From positions 21,783,752 to 21,847,751 of the forward strand of contig CM034237.1 in assembly GCA_019916065.1 (NCBI GenBank): a stretch of DNA of 64,000 nucleotides. The letters run 5' to 3'. Below the pieces are notes generated by a model, which was given only the letters and a program-made list of their open reading frames with translations, searched no databases and was not told the origin of the DNA. The DNA comes from Vitellaria paradoxa (Eukaryota > Streptophyta > Magnoliopsida > Ericales > Sapotaceae). Below are positions 11,655 through 24,600 of the stretch, piece after piece; position 1 is the stretch's first letter, and every line of letters starts with the position of its first letter. Position numbers and translations under genes: made by a program.

Positions 11655-11962
11655 TTATTTCTTATTTACTAAATATAATTTATAACATTGATTATAAGTT
11701 TTTTTAGCCTAAATCCATGCAAGGAAAAAAATTAATTAGAATAAAAATTCTAATTTCATCCCGATTCTGATGTGTTTGAGCTTGTAAGTAAAGTTAAATT
11801 TTGGAAGAGCACTACGATGTTATTGAAAGGCGGGCAAATGCAAAAGAGTAGATTCAGAGGTTACATTGCATGAATTTGAAGGGCTAAGGTTGCTTGGCTC
11901 AATGATAGCATCTAAATACATTCATACCCCTTTTTTTTTTAAATTAAAAATATGTAAATATA
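11530..11962 (+). repeat. CRK 3'-flank block, left half, with an internal repeat
   Basis: 11640-11962 matches 44960-45500 beside the intact CRK, for example the stretch gagtagattcagaggttaca. The phrase tttcatcccgattct...gtgtttgagctt occurs twice here (about 11530 and 11752). An AT microsatellite sits at 11623-11651. The block is interrupted at 11962 by the LTR element and continues at 18473. Confidence 0.7.
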
Positions 11963-12557
11963 TGAAAAATTATGTGAAGCACTAGTATCAAACAACTAGC
12001 CAAACAAACAAATGCAGAAAAATATAGTGACACAAGGGTTTTAACGTGGAAACCCAAATCAGAAAAAATCACAAATTTCTTTCATTATATAAAACGGGTT
12101 ACAAAGTTACAATCACAAAATACCCAGTCAACACCCTCTCGATCCCTAAAGTGTGAAGTTGTTTGACTAAGAGATGAAGAGAACTCTTAAAGTAACGTAA
12201 TAACTTTTTGTCTCATGTTCTCTGTCTTGAAATCCTAGGAGAAAGGTTCTATTTACAAAGCACTCCAGCAATCCAATCCTACATAGGATTGTATAGTTTG
12301 CTACTTCCAAAATCTCGCTACTTCAAAAATCTTTTAGAAAACTTTCTAATTTCCTTGAACATTAGGAAGCTTTCCTTACAATATCTTCATCCTTGTATTA
12401 GGAAACATTCCTTAAAGTATCTTCAATCTCGCATTAGGAAATTTTCCAAAAAAAATTTCGAATCTTTACTTTTGACACCTTAGCCAAATGCCTAAAAATA
12501 CAGGTTTGAAACCATTGTTTTGTTCACTAATTTGCCAATTACAAGATAAAACTAACA
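11963..12557 (-). repeat. 3' LTR of element B
   Basis: It pairs with 17810-18472, sharing for example tgaagcactagtat near one end and gccaattaca near the other. It lacks about 65 bases present in the 5' LTR (near 17995-18075). The 91-codon open frame at 12208-12483 lies inside and is not a gene. Confidence 0.9.
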
Positions 12558-12572
12558 ATCTCCCCCTTTGGT
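12558..12572 (-). other. Polypurine tract of element B
   Basis: On the minus strand ccaaagggggagat directly precedes the LTR start tgttag. A run ending in gggggagat is typical of the SIRE/Maximus clade. Confidence 0.75.
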
Positions 12573-14409
12573 AATTTTGTGACAAAACAACGTTCCCATA
12601 TGCAATCTAAAAAAAATTACAATTTTTCCAATATTTAAATTCAATCAAGCTAAACTCCCCCTTAATATGCAAACTTGTGAATTTTTCTTTGATTGATGTT
12701 CCTGTATAACCTGCACACCACTAAAACAAAACACCTTGTGAAAAGTATTAAGTTTAAAATAATATAATCACACTCTTCTTCCCCTTTTGTCATAAAATAT
12801 ACAAACATGAAATCAAGAAAATAAGAAGTGAGAATGATGGAACATGAATCAATTAAGATAAGGGAAGTGGGAAGAATATTAAACAATAAAAACATGCAAA
12901 CAATCTAACTAACCAACTAGATTATTTCAACAATGGATTATCTAACTAACCAATAAAGGCAACAAATCTAAAAACCCCGAAAGTCATCTTTTTGTTACCA
13001 AATGACTTACCAACCATATAGCCAAATACCCAATGACCAATAGATTTAAAATCTTACAAAATTCACTAAATTGTGTGCACCCAAAAAAAATTAAAATAAA
13101 AAATTAAGGAATTATATAAATGAGAAGTAATTGAACCTTGTTAGAGCAATTAAATTATTAATTCACACTTTGATATTCTCACACACTATTTAATATTATT
13201 CTTGGAGATTAAAAAATAAATTGAACATGCATTAAGGAATGAACTAGAAATACTTAACTCCCTTAACATAATTCTATGTATAATGTTCAAGGCTATACAA
13301 GTGATACTCTAAGTGCCCGTGTGAGTTAAGAATTATCAAACTAAATACAGTGGAACACTAAATTTACAAATTTCGAGATAGAACACTCTCAAAGAATATA
13401 TGTTGCAATTGGGCACAAGAAAAGAAATTTAACCATATTTAACTTATATATCCCCCCCTTTTTTGACATTCTATTGTGCACAACGGCTTTCATACTGTTA
13501 TAGGTAGGTAACTTTTTCCTTAAATTGTCTTTTCCCAAAGGGTGATTATTTTGGTAACCGACACGTCATTAAGGGGCTTCCACTGGTCCTACCAGTAGCT
13601 TTTTTCATGTTTTTTTTTTTTTTAAGCCTAATATTCACATAAAGACAAGAAGAAGAATTCAATTCGGCAAGTATAAAAGTAGTGTGATATTGTACCGAGT
13701 AAGAATCAATCTTGTGTTTTAATAAATTTAGAGAATCACAAGCATAACAATGAACATGCAATGTGTGTTATGAGAAAGGAAATTAAGTAAAGCAAGTGAC
13801 ATCCATTAATAATGTTCAATCCATTTATTCTAAAATTCCAAAATGCAATTAAAAATAGTATATGATAGATAAAATGTAAATTATAATTTTTCATGCTCCC
13901 GCTCAGTCCAAGCTACTTCCCCCCCTTTTTTCCCTCTAATAAATGAAAATTAAACAGTGGCGCACACACCTAGGGAAGTTTGACAGAATTCAAACCTAAG
14001 GTGTTAGAGAGGCTAAGAAAAAAGTTCCAAAAAGAGAATATACTTTTCAACAAAAGTTACCAACCAAAAAAAAAAAAAAAACGAGGGTAAGAAAGAATAA
14101 ACAAAAAAACAAAGTAGGAAAAAAAAAAAAAAACATTACTCCTAAAACCATGCAACATGTAATCACAGACTAGGAAAAGAATAAATATTAAGAACATCCT
14201 AGTCTATACCATACTACTAATTATTTATCATAAAAATTTACACATTTTTCATGTCTTGGGGTTTTACATGCATTCAAATAATCTTTTCTAACCCAAATTG
14301 CACGAATTTTTATCTATGGTTTCTTGGATTGAAAGGATTTTTTAATAGAAGCAATGGTTTTCTTAAAATAATTAAAATTTTATTTTGATATGAAACTTTT
14401 CTCACTGCC
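12573..14409 (-). other. Internal non-coding part of element B
   Basis: This is where pol should be. No protease, integrase, reverse transcriptase or RNase H motif was found on either strand. It is AT-rich with several poly-A/T runs, so pol has been replaced or has decayed beyond recognition. Confidence 0.5.
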
Positions 14410-14721
14410 CTAGGAGCAAAAAAACGTAGAGTCAAAAGAAGTAGGGTAGTCTTGAAGGATTTGAAATCTATTTAACAATTTTGGATAAAAACTTTTGTTA
14501 TTGTCAAAATAGCTTCTAAGCACACCATACAACTTAAAACAGTTTGGTCGAATATGACCACGCGTTCCACAATGGTGGCAGACTGAAAGAAAATGTGATT
14601 TATTGAACATACCTTGAGACTTACCTTTTGCTAGCTGGTATGGGACTCGATTTCTTTTCGATTCTTTCTTTAGAGGTGGAGTAGCTGTAGAGGCTTGATT
14701 TGTAGGATTTGAGGTCTTCAC
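14410..14721 (-). pseudogene. Zinc-knuckle fragment of element B polyprotein
   Basis: A 103-codon open stretch with a perfect CX2CX4HX4C knuckle, CHHCGTRGHIRPNC, about residues 48-61, followed by FKL. In SIRE/Maximus elements a C-HCG--GHIRP-C knuckle lies between gag and protease, which gives the family. The upstream part is rich in lysine and serine. Protease should follow but does not. On the other side the solo LTR begins 56 bases away, separating this piece from the gag relic at 16880-17760. Not expected to make a functional protein. Confidence 0.65.
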
Positions 14722-14776
14722 AAATGCCTTTGGAGTGATGTTTGCTTTATTGTCCTTTGTACTATTTGTTTCAACA

Positions 14777-15216
14777 TGTAATAACCCAGATTTTTCTTAT
14801 TTAATTTGGATATTTTTATTTGATAAATTTAGTTTGTTATTTAAATTTAATGATTTGAAATTTTTGTTATTTTTAATTATATTTAAAAAGATTAATTTTT
14901 TGTTTGGTTATATAAAAAAAAAAAAAGATTTTTTATTTTAGGAGAATGGTGTAATTTTCCTAAACCTATAGGGAGTAGGAAATTAATTAGTTGGTTAGGG
15001 TTAAAATTTTTCTTTTATAAATATATAAATCTGTAATTATTTTGATAAAAATATCAAACCCTAGAAAAGAGAGAGGAAGAGAGACCAAGAGAAGAAAAGA
15101 CAAGGAAGAGGTTTGGCGGCTGAGCTTTTGGTTTTATTGTGATTCTTCCATTACCAATTTTCTTTTCCGTTGCCGGATTACAGGTAAGGGGCGGTTCCTT
15201 ACTGATTATGTGTATT

Positions 15217-15257
<41 letters not shown>

Positions 15258-16864
15258 ATATATATTTCGTAGTTAATCTGGTCTTGCACGGTTAAATAAA
15301 GTAAAATGTTTTGATGATGTACGTGAATCATGGAATGGAAGGTCTATATGTCTTGTTTAGTTAATGCATTCATGATGGTCACTAGAAGACAAAAATCTCA
15401 AAATACATACATAAATATATAATTAATGAGCATTAGCTTTGTAAATTTATATATATATATATATATATATGTGAGTATAGGTACAGAGGGCTTTAATTGT
15501 TTGGTCTTTCGTAGGATTAATGGCATAGCCTCCCAAATAATTAATTGCTATTGAGGTTTGAATTTTTTTTTTATTTATTTTTCGTCCAACGTGAATTGAA
15601 TGTCTGAGGCAAGCATTTAATGAGAATTAACTTTGTAAATTTTATATATATATATATTGAATTGAATGTCTGAGGCAAGCATTTAATGAGCATTAGCTTT
15701 GTAAATTATATATATATATATATATATTTTATAGATTGACGTGATGTTATGTGGATTAAATTTTTTTTTTGAATTAAATATATATGACTGCCTGATAGTT
15801 TAAAAGGTTGGAATGCATTAATTATATATATAAATAAATGCATGCGTGGTGCTGTTACTATTTACTTATTGTAATTCAATTGTATTACTTAATGTTGTAG
15901 TAAATTAATGTATAATAAAGTTCAAACTTTGGAATAAAAGGAAGATATTATTTAATGTGGTTATAAAGTGAAATTTAATAATATGTTTTATTTGGATTGA
16001 AGGGTACTGAAAATATCGGGTATACGTACCCAATGGTTGAGAGCCCCGAAATCCGCACAGGGATGGTAATCGAGTCCAGTAGGCTAGTAACCTACGAACG
16101 ATGTAGATGCCTAAGGGTGGCATATTATATTCCTAAGATTTCAGACTAGGAAGCAGACACTGAAGGATGGTATTTATTGGTTGGGTCTTGTTTCTATGAG
16201 ACAACCAAGCAGACATCGAAGGATGATGTACATTGGTTGGGTCCTGTTTCAACGGGACAACCAAGCAGCGGTACCTCAAAAATCAAATTGATTTTCTTTG
16301 ATGTGTTATGCGGTGCTAAAACACGATTAATGGTAATGAAATGAGATAAATAAATAAATTTAAGTTCTTGTTTGAAATTGCTACTTGTGCATAATTGTTT
16401 CACTTGGTAGAATGCTAGGACATACTGCATTTATAATATTATTATTAGGGTTCCGAGCACACGTGGTATTAGTGCTAAACCCCTTACAGCTTGTGATGCA
16501 GGTAATGAATTTGAGTCACGTGCTGGACTTTCTGAGCATAGAAATTAAAGTCTTATTTATTTATTTATTTATTCATTTATTTATTTTTATGTAATTGTTT
16601 TAGACTCCAGGAAATTATTTTTTTTTAGGAATGTTAATTATTATTATTTTTTTAGAGATTGGTTGGGTTTAGTTTTGCAGCTTTGTTTGCCTAGTGGATT
16701 AAACTGAGGCATTTATTTAAATTTAAGGTTTAATTTTTAATTACTTTATATTCATTGCCCATAGTGTGTGTTTATGGCTCTAATGTGGAATGGGGAAGGT
16801 TATAAAATGGTATAATATGTGTTATTTGTTCGCGTACTCGAGTTGCGAAACCCGAGGCGTGACA
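14777..16864 (+). mobile_element. Solo LTR of a gypsy-type element, 2,088 bp
   Basis: It starts tgtaataacccagattt and ends cccgaggcgtgaca, with a perfect 5-bp TSD caaca (14772-14776 and 16865-16869). It shares with the LTR at 60999-63627 the TGTAATA start, the GTGACA end and an internal cagtaggctagtaacc-like motif (16077 and 62752). With no internal domain and matched TSDs it is a solo LTR left by LTR-LTR recombination. It carries AT microsatellites at 15221-15255, 15448-15470 and 15710-15726. Confidence 0.9.
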
Positions 16865-16879
16865 CAACAAATCCTAATC

Positions 16880-17760
16880 CCTGTTTGTCTGTAGCCCTTT
16901 ATTGAGAATCCAAGATTTCAAGAATATTTTTGGAAGGCTTGCTTAACTTCTCTTTGAATTCAAATAGTTCACCTTTAATTTTATTGTTCTTTTTCTCTTT
17001 TTCTTCCAAGTTGTCTCTGAGTACTGCGTCAATGTCTTTCAAAGTCTTGTACTCATCTTCTAACTTATGTAAGGCATCCTTTACTTTACTCTGTTGAGCT
17101 ACAAGACTTTCCCACTTACTGATGAGGATCTCTTTTTCTTTCTCGAAGACTCAAGTATTAACTTTCAACCTGTTATTTTCTTTCAACAACTTTTGATTTA
17201 TTTCAATTAATTCAGACTTTTCATCTTCACTAATGTATTTTTCACTGTTAGACGGGGAAGAAAAAGCATGAATTAAATTAACATTATAACATTCACCAGC
17301 CTTAGTGAAGAAATTTTGAGAAGATTTGGACTTACCATGTCTGTGTAAAATTTGGTAATACCTAGTAAGTTCTTCTTATCTAAGTGTATCATGAAGGCTG
17401 TGAAGTTACTGGAGAAGTCTTCGTCTTCGGATTCAGTTTTAGAACCTCTTCGACACAGTCATCTCAAGTAACACTAAAGCTTTTCTTTGATTTCTATTTT
17501 TCTTTCGACTAGGGCATTCTTGGGAGATAGGACCATAACCATGGCACTTGAAACACTGAATTCATTTGTTCTTCGAACCTACTTATTTATCTTCACTATC
17601 TCTACTGGAGTTGGAAGGTTTACCTTTCTTTTCAAACTTGTTGAAGTAATTCTTTTGCGGAGGGTTTGACTTCCTTGCTTGTTGCTTTTGAATAAATGAC
17701 TTCAATCTCTTGACAAAAAACTTAATTTCTTCATCTTTCTTGATACTAGTACTTAAGATC
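16880..17760 (-). pseudogene. gag relic of element B
   Basis: Minus-strand sequence downstream of the PBS shows a degraded zinc knuckle, CFKCHGYGPISQEC near 17514-17555, in which the histidine is proline. It then runs through a lysine/glutamate-rich coiled-coil stretch (about 16900-17250) with several stops. Order and composition match the SIRE/Maximus gag at 54188-55431. It is separated from its zinc-knuckle partner by the solo LTR. Confidence 0.55.
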
Positions 17761-17796
17761 TTATCTTTGTGATTTAGAAAATCCTAGACGAACCCG

Positions 17797-17808
17797 CTCT
17801 GATACTAA
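17797..17808 (-). other. Primer-binding site of element B
   Basis: The plus strand reads gctctgatacta beside the LTR edge; its complement, tagtatcagagc, is one base off the plant initiator-tRNA PBS tggtatcagagc. Confidence 0.75.
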
Positions 17809-17809
17809 T

Positions 17810-18472
17810 TGAAAAATCACGTGAAGCACTAGTATTAAACAACTAGCTAAACAAACAAATGCGGAAAAATATAGTAACACAAGAATTTTAATGTGGAAAC
17901 TCAAATCGAAAAAAGCCACAAACTTTTTTCACTATATAAAATGGGTTACAAAGTTACAACCACAAAGTTACCCAATCGACATTCTCTCGATCCCTTGTGA
18001 TGAGGCTTTGCTCGTATGACAACGATGAACCCTCGCTAGCGAAAGACCAATCTTCAAATCTTGAGGATCATTAACACTAAAGTGTGAAGTTGTTTGGCTA
18101 AGAGATGAAAAGAACTCTTAAAGTAATGTAATATTTTTTTGGTCTTATGTTTTCTGTCTTAAAACCCTAGGAGAAGGCTCTTATTTATAAAGCACTCCAG
18201 CAATCCAATCATATGTAGGATTGTATAGTTCGCTGCTTCCAAAATCTTTTAGGAAACTTTCTAATTTCCTTGAACATTAGGAAACCTTCCTTACAATGTC
18301 TTCATCCTTGTATTAGGAAACATTTCTTAAAGTATCTTCAACCTCGTATTAGGAACTTTCCAAAAAAACATTCAAACCTATACTTTTGACACCTTAGTGA
18401 AATGCCTAAAAATATAAGTTTGAAATCGTTGTTTTGTTTACTAATTTGCCAATTACAAAAATAAAACTAACA
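17810..18472 (-). repeat. 5' LTR of element B
   Basis: 663 bases pairing with 11963-12557; differences are scattered substitutions plus a segment near 17995-18075 missing from the other copy. The ends are TG...CA when read on the minus strand. Confidence 0.9.
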
Positions 18473-19037
18473 ATATATTTAAATTGTTAAGTATTAATCT
18501 AACAAAACGAGATGTGCTATTTCCAAACTGACAACGTTTGCAATGTTAGTCTCCCTACGTTAGTCTCCTTCTTTTACATTGCATTGGCACTATTAGGCAG
18601 CATCCAACCAAATCAAAATGAAAAATAGTAAATTCCCCATCCATAACTTTAAGCAGTCAGAAATGGAACAAAACAAGTATAAAAAAAAAGGAAAAAAAAA
18701 AAGATACGGCTATGACCATATATATATATATATATATATATATATCAAAAATTTTATTAAGAAATAAAATTCAATGCATAATTTAATGCACAAAAGATGA
18801 CAGAATATTAAAAAGAATATTTTATAATCCCAAAGGTTTCCACGAGTGTGTTTAACACTTTATAGAGTACATATACAATACCTATTTTAAAGTTCATAGT
18901 AAACCGAAAATCACACTATCTGAATTTGGAACACGGAGAAGAAAAATTCACTTTATTTGGAAGTACTAATACAGAACTATATATTAACTAGAGAGCAATG
19001 CTCGAATCTTGATATGACCTAAGACTTTCTTCTCACA
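18473..19037 (+). repeat. CRK 3'-flank block, right half
   Basis: It continues the block broken at 11962 and matches about 45505-46351. Shared pieces include cattgcattggcactatta, a tccataact...gcag stretch and tttccacgagtgtgtttaac. The SINE-like insert of the other copy is absent here. An AT microsatellite is at 18718-18744, and a tttatt (AATAAA on the minus strand) near 18952 matches the likely polyadenylation signal of the intact paralogue. Confidence 0.75.
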
Positions 19038-20621
19038 CTATCGAGGGTCTAGTTCAGTAATTGAGACTTCATTCACGGACCATTGCATTAATTTACTTAT
19101 AGATGTATGCAAATCTAGGCCTTTTGGTGCATCAGACCCTGTTCTGGTATGAGAAAAAAATACAGGCTGTTGAGGAATTGACATTGAAAGTGAGTAACTG
19201 TTGAGCATCAGGACTATAGTTGCCATGGAAGGCCTGCAATTGGGATCTTCTTGGACACACAACAAGGCCATATGGATGCACCAAGTGACTTCATTTCTTG
19301 AATAAGATCCTTCCAAATTTAGATTCATCAATTCCAATGGTCTTTCATCCCTCCACAGCTTCCAAGCCTATAACAATTCATAATATTTATATGACTTGTG
19401 CATACTAGTAATGCTACAAGGAAAATGAAAATTGAAAACCTATGGATATTACTCACATAATTTGGAAGGTCCTTAGCGTAGCCTGACTGATAAAAGTTAC
19501 TACTCTTCTGACCGCTTATAATCTCTAGAACTAGGACTCCAAAGCTATACACATCGGACTTCACAGAGAATTCTCCGTGCATCGCATATTCCGGAGACAT
19601 GTAACCACTATAAGGTAGCAAAATTAGCGTAACAACATAACAAGAAAACAACTAACTCATGTATATGTATACATGTTATTGTTCTTGGACGTGGGGAAGT
19701 TCTTTTAAAGAATTAGTCAGATGTTTACTTATACTTCTAGATAATTTTTATTCATTAATTCAAGTTATGCAAAAATAATACAGATACATGGCACGGGTTG
19801 TGAGCTTTACAACTCACTATGTTCCAACAAATCTGTTTGTATTTCCTTGACTTTGATCCACATCAAAAATTTTAGCCATTCCAAAATTTGAAAATTTTGC
19901 ATTCATATTCCTGTCCAATAGGACATTGCTTGCTTTGAGATCGCAGTGTGTAATTCTAAGCCGCGATTCTTCATGAAGATAAAGCATCCCTCGGGCTATT
20001 TCTCTTATAATCCTATAACGTCTTGACCAATCCAATTTTACTTGTTCTAGTGAATCTACAAATTGATTAATAAAATATCAAAGCTAGCTAGAACTAAGGA
20101 ATTGATCTGTCAGTGGAAATTTTGTCATTAGAAATAAAAAAATGAATTGTGAAATAAAGTTGTTCAAAATTTGCCAAACCGAATAGAAAGTAGTCCAGGC
20201 TTTTGTTGGGTACAAATTCATAAATAAGTATCTTTTCTCCTCCTTCGATGCAGAATCCCAATTACCTCACTAGATTTCTATGCAGAAGCTTGGCTAGCAA
20301 TACAACCTCACTCTTAAATTCTTGTGCACCTTGTCTTGAGTTTTGAGATAGTTTCTTCACAGCTATCTCTTGTCCATTCGGAAGTGTACCCTGAAAATAT
20401 ATAATATATAATATTTAAAACATTCATTGAATTTTTGAAAAGAATTCTACAATATTCAAATGATAGTATTTTGCTGAATTTAAATTGAACACAAGTAAGA
20501 TCCTAACCTTGTAGACACCACCAAATCCACCTTCACCAATTTTGTTATCATCAGAGAAGTTTTTTGTGGCAGCCTGAATACTGACCAAATCGTATTGCAA
20601 GGACTCTACTACTTCTATTTC

Positions 20622-20843
20622 TATTAGGATATTTGATATCATATTATGTATATATTTAATTTGATCTTCTTTCCTATCTTTTAGGGGTAAATATTTGCTA
20701 TCCATATCTATTAGGTAGTTTCCTCTTTTCAAGGATTTGTTAGCATGAATCACGTCCTCAGTTTGTTATGAAGTTTGTATATATATAGAGGCTCCAAGAG
20801 AGCCAATAATAGAAAACACAATTTTCCCCATCTTGTTTCTTTA
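20622..20843 (+). repeat. 5' LTR of element A
   Basis: 222 bases from tattaggatatttg to cttgtttcttta. The termini read TA...TA instead of TG...CA, in both LTRs. A tatatatatagagg box near 20776 is the likely promoter. Confidence 0.95.
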
Positions 20844-20855
20844 TGGTATCAAAGC
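20844..20855 (+). other. Primer-binding site of element A
   Basis: tggtatcaaagc abuts the 5' LTR directly; it has one change from the initiator-methionine tRNA complement tggtatcagagc. Confidence 0.9.
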
Positions 20856-20883
20856 AAGGCTCTGAGAGTCTTTGATCTCTAAT

Positions 20884-21680
20884 ATAGCAGAACCTAAGAA
20901 TGAAGGTGGGCCACAGCTGAAGAAACATATCTCTCCTTATGATCTGTATTCGAGCGACAACCCAGGAAATCTCATCACTCAGGTGCAACTGAGGGGTGAA
21001 AATTATGATGAATGGGCTCGTGGAGTCTGTGGCTCGTTGAGGGTAAGAAGAAAATGTGGGTTTGTTGACGGGATGATTAAACAACCTACTGGAGATGCTC
21101 CAGAAATTGATGATTGGTGGACTGTCAACTCCACGATTGTCTCATGGATTTTCAATACGATTGAACTAAGGCTTCGGTCAACCATAACTTACAAGGAGAA
21201 TGCGAAGGAGTTGTGGGAAGATATCAAACAGAGGTTCTCTGTCACAAATGGTCCTCGTATCCAACAACTAAAATCTGATTTGGTGAACTGCAGACAGAAA
21301 GGAGATACAATTATGAACTATTTTGGACGACTTAGGAAGTTGTGGGATGAATTAAATGATTATGATCAAGTGCCCATCTGCACATGCAATGGGTGTAAGT
21401 GCGGGAAAACGGCAGCATTAGACAAGAAGAAAGAAGAAGAGAAGCCCAATTCTTGATGGGTCTTGATGATGCGCAGTTTAGGATGATACGCTCTAATATC
21501 TTGAGTCTCGATCCTCTGCCAAGTCTGAACAGAGCGTACCAGATGGTGGTGCAAGAGAAAAGAGTGGGTGCAATTACACGGGGCAAAGAGGAGCGATGAG
21601 ACCCAATCAGCTTTGTTGTAAAGGCTGGTCGGATGTCAGGGGGAGAGAAAAAATTGCAGATAGCGTCATAAAGACCTTGC
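20884..21680 (+). pseudogene. gag of copia element A
   Basis: A gag-like frame starts at the codon before AEPKN, which reads ATA where ATG is expected (20884-20886). Recognisable stretches are SDNPGNLITQVQLRGENYDE and WARGVCGSLRVRRKCGFVDG, then ELWEDIKQRFSV and a QLKSDL...YFGRLRKLWDEL helix, as in the plant UBN2/retrotransposon gag family. The frame shifts in the lysine/glutamate repeat near 21420-21454, then meets TGA (21597) and TAA (21669). A CX2CX4HX4C knuckle (CLHCKRHGHDINSC) follows at about 21673-21714. In intact elements gag forms cytoplasmic virus-like particles. This copy cannot do so unaided. Confidence 0.9.
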
Positions 21681-24600
21681 TTGCATTGCAAACGACATGG
21701 GCATGATATTAACTCTTGCTTTCAACTGGTGGGTTACCCAGATTGGTGGGGTGAGAGACCACGAGTTGAAGGTCGTGGTTCTGGACGTGGCAAGACGTTG
21801 CACCAGCAGATGGGTGGCTTAGGCAAGGGTAGAGGAAATGCAGCCAAGGCAAAGATGGCGCAATCTGTTGATGTTGCAGGAATGAATGATGCAAAGGGTG
21901 ATGGAGAGCAAATACCATTGCCGAGATTGAGTCCAGAACAGTGGAGTGCTATCTTAAATGTCATCAACACACGTAAGGCTGGGACAAGTGGAAGATTGAC
22001 TGGTAAGAATACATGGATCATTGACACGGGTGCTTCGCACCATATGACAGGCACCTTTGAGTGCATGACAGATTTGCCAGATATTGAGGCTTGTCCTCTA
22101 TGTATGCCGAATGGCTCAGAGACTTATGCAATGAAAGAGGGAACAATCACTATTGGGGACAAACTCATTCTCAAACATGTTCTTTTTGTCCCTAAATTGA
22201 AATGCAACTTCATTTCAATTTCTCAATTGTTGCATGAGGCTAATTACATTGTTCAGTTTACTAACAAACCGTGTGTAATGCAGGACCGCACTTCAAGGAC
22301 ACTGATTAGAGTGGGTGAACAGTCTGAGGGGCTTTACCTTCTTAGTGTGGTGACACCGGTTCATGTGTGCAAAGCAAGTGGCATTGGATCTTGTGAGCTG
22401 TGGCATAGGAGAATGGGACACTCGGGTTCTAAAGTAGTTAGTATGCTTCCTGATATTGATAGAACAGAAGCTGTTAGTGGGCTTGATTCTTGTGAAATCT
22501 GTTTTAGGGCCAAGCAAACAAAAGAGACATTTTTGTTGAGTGAAAATAATGTTGAGAATTATTTTGATTTAATCCATTGTGATTTGTGGGGAGCATATAG
22601 AATACTTACTTCTTGTGGTGCCATTTATTTCTTGACTATTGTGGATGATTATTCACGTGCAGTGTGGATATACTTGTTAAAAACAAAAGGTGAAGTTCTT
22701 CAGATCATCAAAAATTTCTTTACTATGGTCCAAAGACAGTTTAGTAAACAAATTAAAATTATAAGAAGTGACAATGGTACAGAATTTAGAAGCCTGAAAA
22801 CTTAGTTCCAGGAAAATGGTGTTCTTCATCAAACCTCAATTCGTTATACACCTCAGCATAATGGAAGGGTGGAGAGAAAACATCATCATATTTTAAATGT
22901 GGCGATAGCATTGAGGTTTCAGGCCAATTTGCCGCTGAAATTTTGGGGGGAATGTGTACTTACTGCTGGATATTTAATTAATAGAACACCTCCTGCTGTT
23001 CTTGATGGGAAAACACCTTATGAAATGTTGTATGGTGTGAAGCCATCGTATACACACATACGAACATTCGGGTGTTTGTGCTATGCTCTTAATGAAAATA
23101 GAGGAGGAGATAAGTTTGCTAGCCGAAGTTGAAGGTGCATCTTTATGGGATACCCATATAGGAAAAAGAGATGGGAAGTGTATGACATTGAAAGTGAAGA
23201 ATACTTTGTTTCTCGAAATGTGACATTTATGGAAAATGTCTTCCCTTTTGCTGACAATGGAGCGATGGGTGAAAAACAAACAAGTGGATTGGAGTGGTCA
23301 TTAGATCCAAGTGATGATAATGATGAAGGGAATGAAGCTCAAAATACAGTGAGTGTTAGTGACATAAGTGCTCCAAATCTACCTTTAGCAACTGATAGTG
23401 GGGGAATTGGAGGTGCTGGAGAAGTGAATGATATGCAGCAGCAAACTGAGAACATAACAGAGGCAAAGCAAGCCGAGAATGTTGACTCTCAACAAGGCAT
23501 TCACGCTGACGAGCTTCTGGGTCATGGGCATAGAGTTAAGAAGCCTTCTTCTCGCTTGAATAATTATGTCACCCACACTGCTTGCGTAAGGCCCTCAGCT
23601 GGTTTGTCTCTCCATTCAAAATCCTCAGGTACACGTTATCTTATTGCACACTCTGTTAACTGTAACAAATTTTCTATGTAACATCGTGGGATTTTGGCAG
23701 CTATCATTGCAGGGTATGAGCCAAGCTCATTCATGGAGGCTTTCAAAGATGCGAAATGGAAGGATGCCATGAAGGAAGAGATTCAAGCCTTAGAGGATAA
23801 TGGTATATGGACGGTAGAAGATTTGCCGCAGGGAAAGAAAGCTATCAGATGCAAATGGATCTATAAAATCAAGTATAATTCAGATGGAACTATTGAGAGA
23901 CACAAAGCAAGGCTCGTGATTCATGGGAATAGACAAGTTGAAGGTATCGACTACAACGAGACCTTTGCTCCGACAGCGAAGATGGTGACAGTTCGGACCT
24001 TCCTAGTTTTTGTAGTTGCCCAGAATTTTGAACTGCATCAAATGGATGTTCGCAATGCTTTTTTGCACGGGAACTTGGAGGAAGAGGTGTATATGAAATT
24101 GCCACCTGGTTTTGAGGCATTGTCGCCTGGCAAGGTGTGTAGGCTCCGTAAATCTTTGTATGGTTTGAAATAGGCCCCTAGGTGCTGGTTTGCTAAATTG
24201 TCTGATGCTTTGAAAGCTTATGGTTTCAAACAGTCGTACTCTGATTATTCCCTTTTCACTTTTCATGTTCATGGTGAATTGAATGTCTTAGTTTATGTTG
24301 ACAATATAGTTATCTCTGGAAACAATGGGGATGCTGTACAGGGATTCAAGGATTATCTCGGTCGCTGTTTTCACATGAAGGATCTTGGGAAATTGAAATA
24401 TTTTCTTGGCATTGAGGTGGCGCGAAATGCCACTGTTATTTTTCTCTCTCAACGAAAGTATGCCTTGGATCTCATATCTGATTGTGGGTTACTTGCAGCA
24501 AAGCCAGCAGCCATACCTATTGAACAAAATCATTAGTTGGCTCTCGCTGAAGGCGCGGATCTGAACGATCCAACTGGATATAGAAGCCTTGTTGGGCGTC

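Larger units (their letters stand above)
11963..18472 (-). mobile_element. SIRE/Maximus-type copia element B with both LTRs
   Basis: A minus-strand LTR retrotransposon with TG...CA LTRs at 17810-18472 (5') and 11963-12557 (3'), a PBS, a polypurine tract and a 5-bp TSD atata (11958-11962 and 18473-18477). The paralogous CRK flank near 45500-45520 is an empty site. Internal coding is reduced to gag relics; no integrase or reverse transcriptase is visible, so it is non-autonomous. A gypsy-type solo LTR is nested at 14777-16864. Confidence 0.9.

Noticed and set aside
12208..12483. 91-codon plus-strand ORF
   Set aside because: It falls wholly inside the 3' LTR of element B and its counterpart in the 5' LTR is not open.
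14735..14941. 68-codon plus-strand ORF
   Set aside because: It runs across the boundary of the solo LTR at 14777 and is composed of phenylalanine/leucine-rich AT noise.
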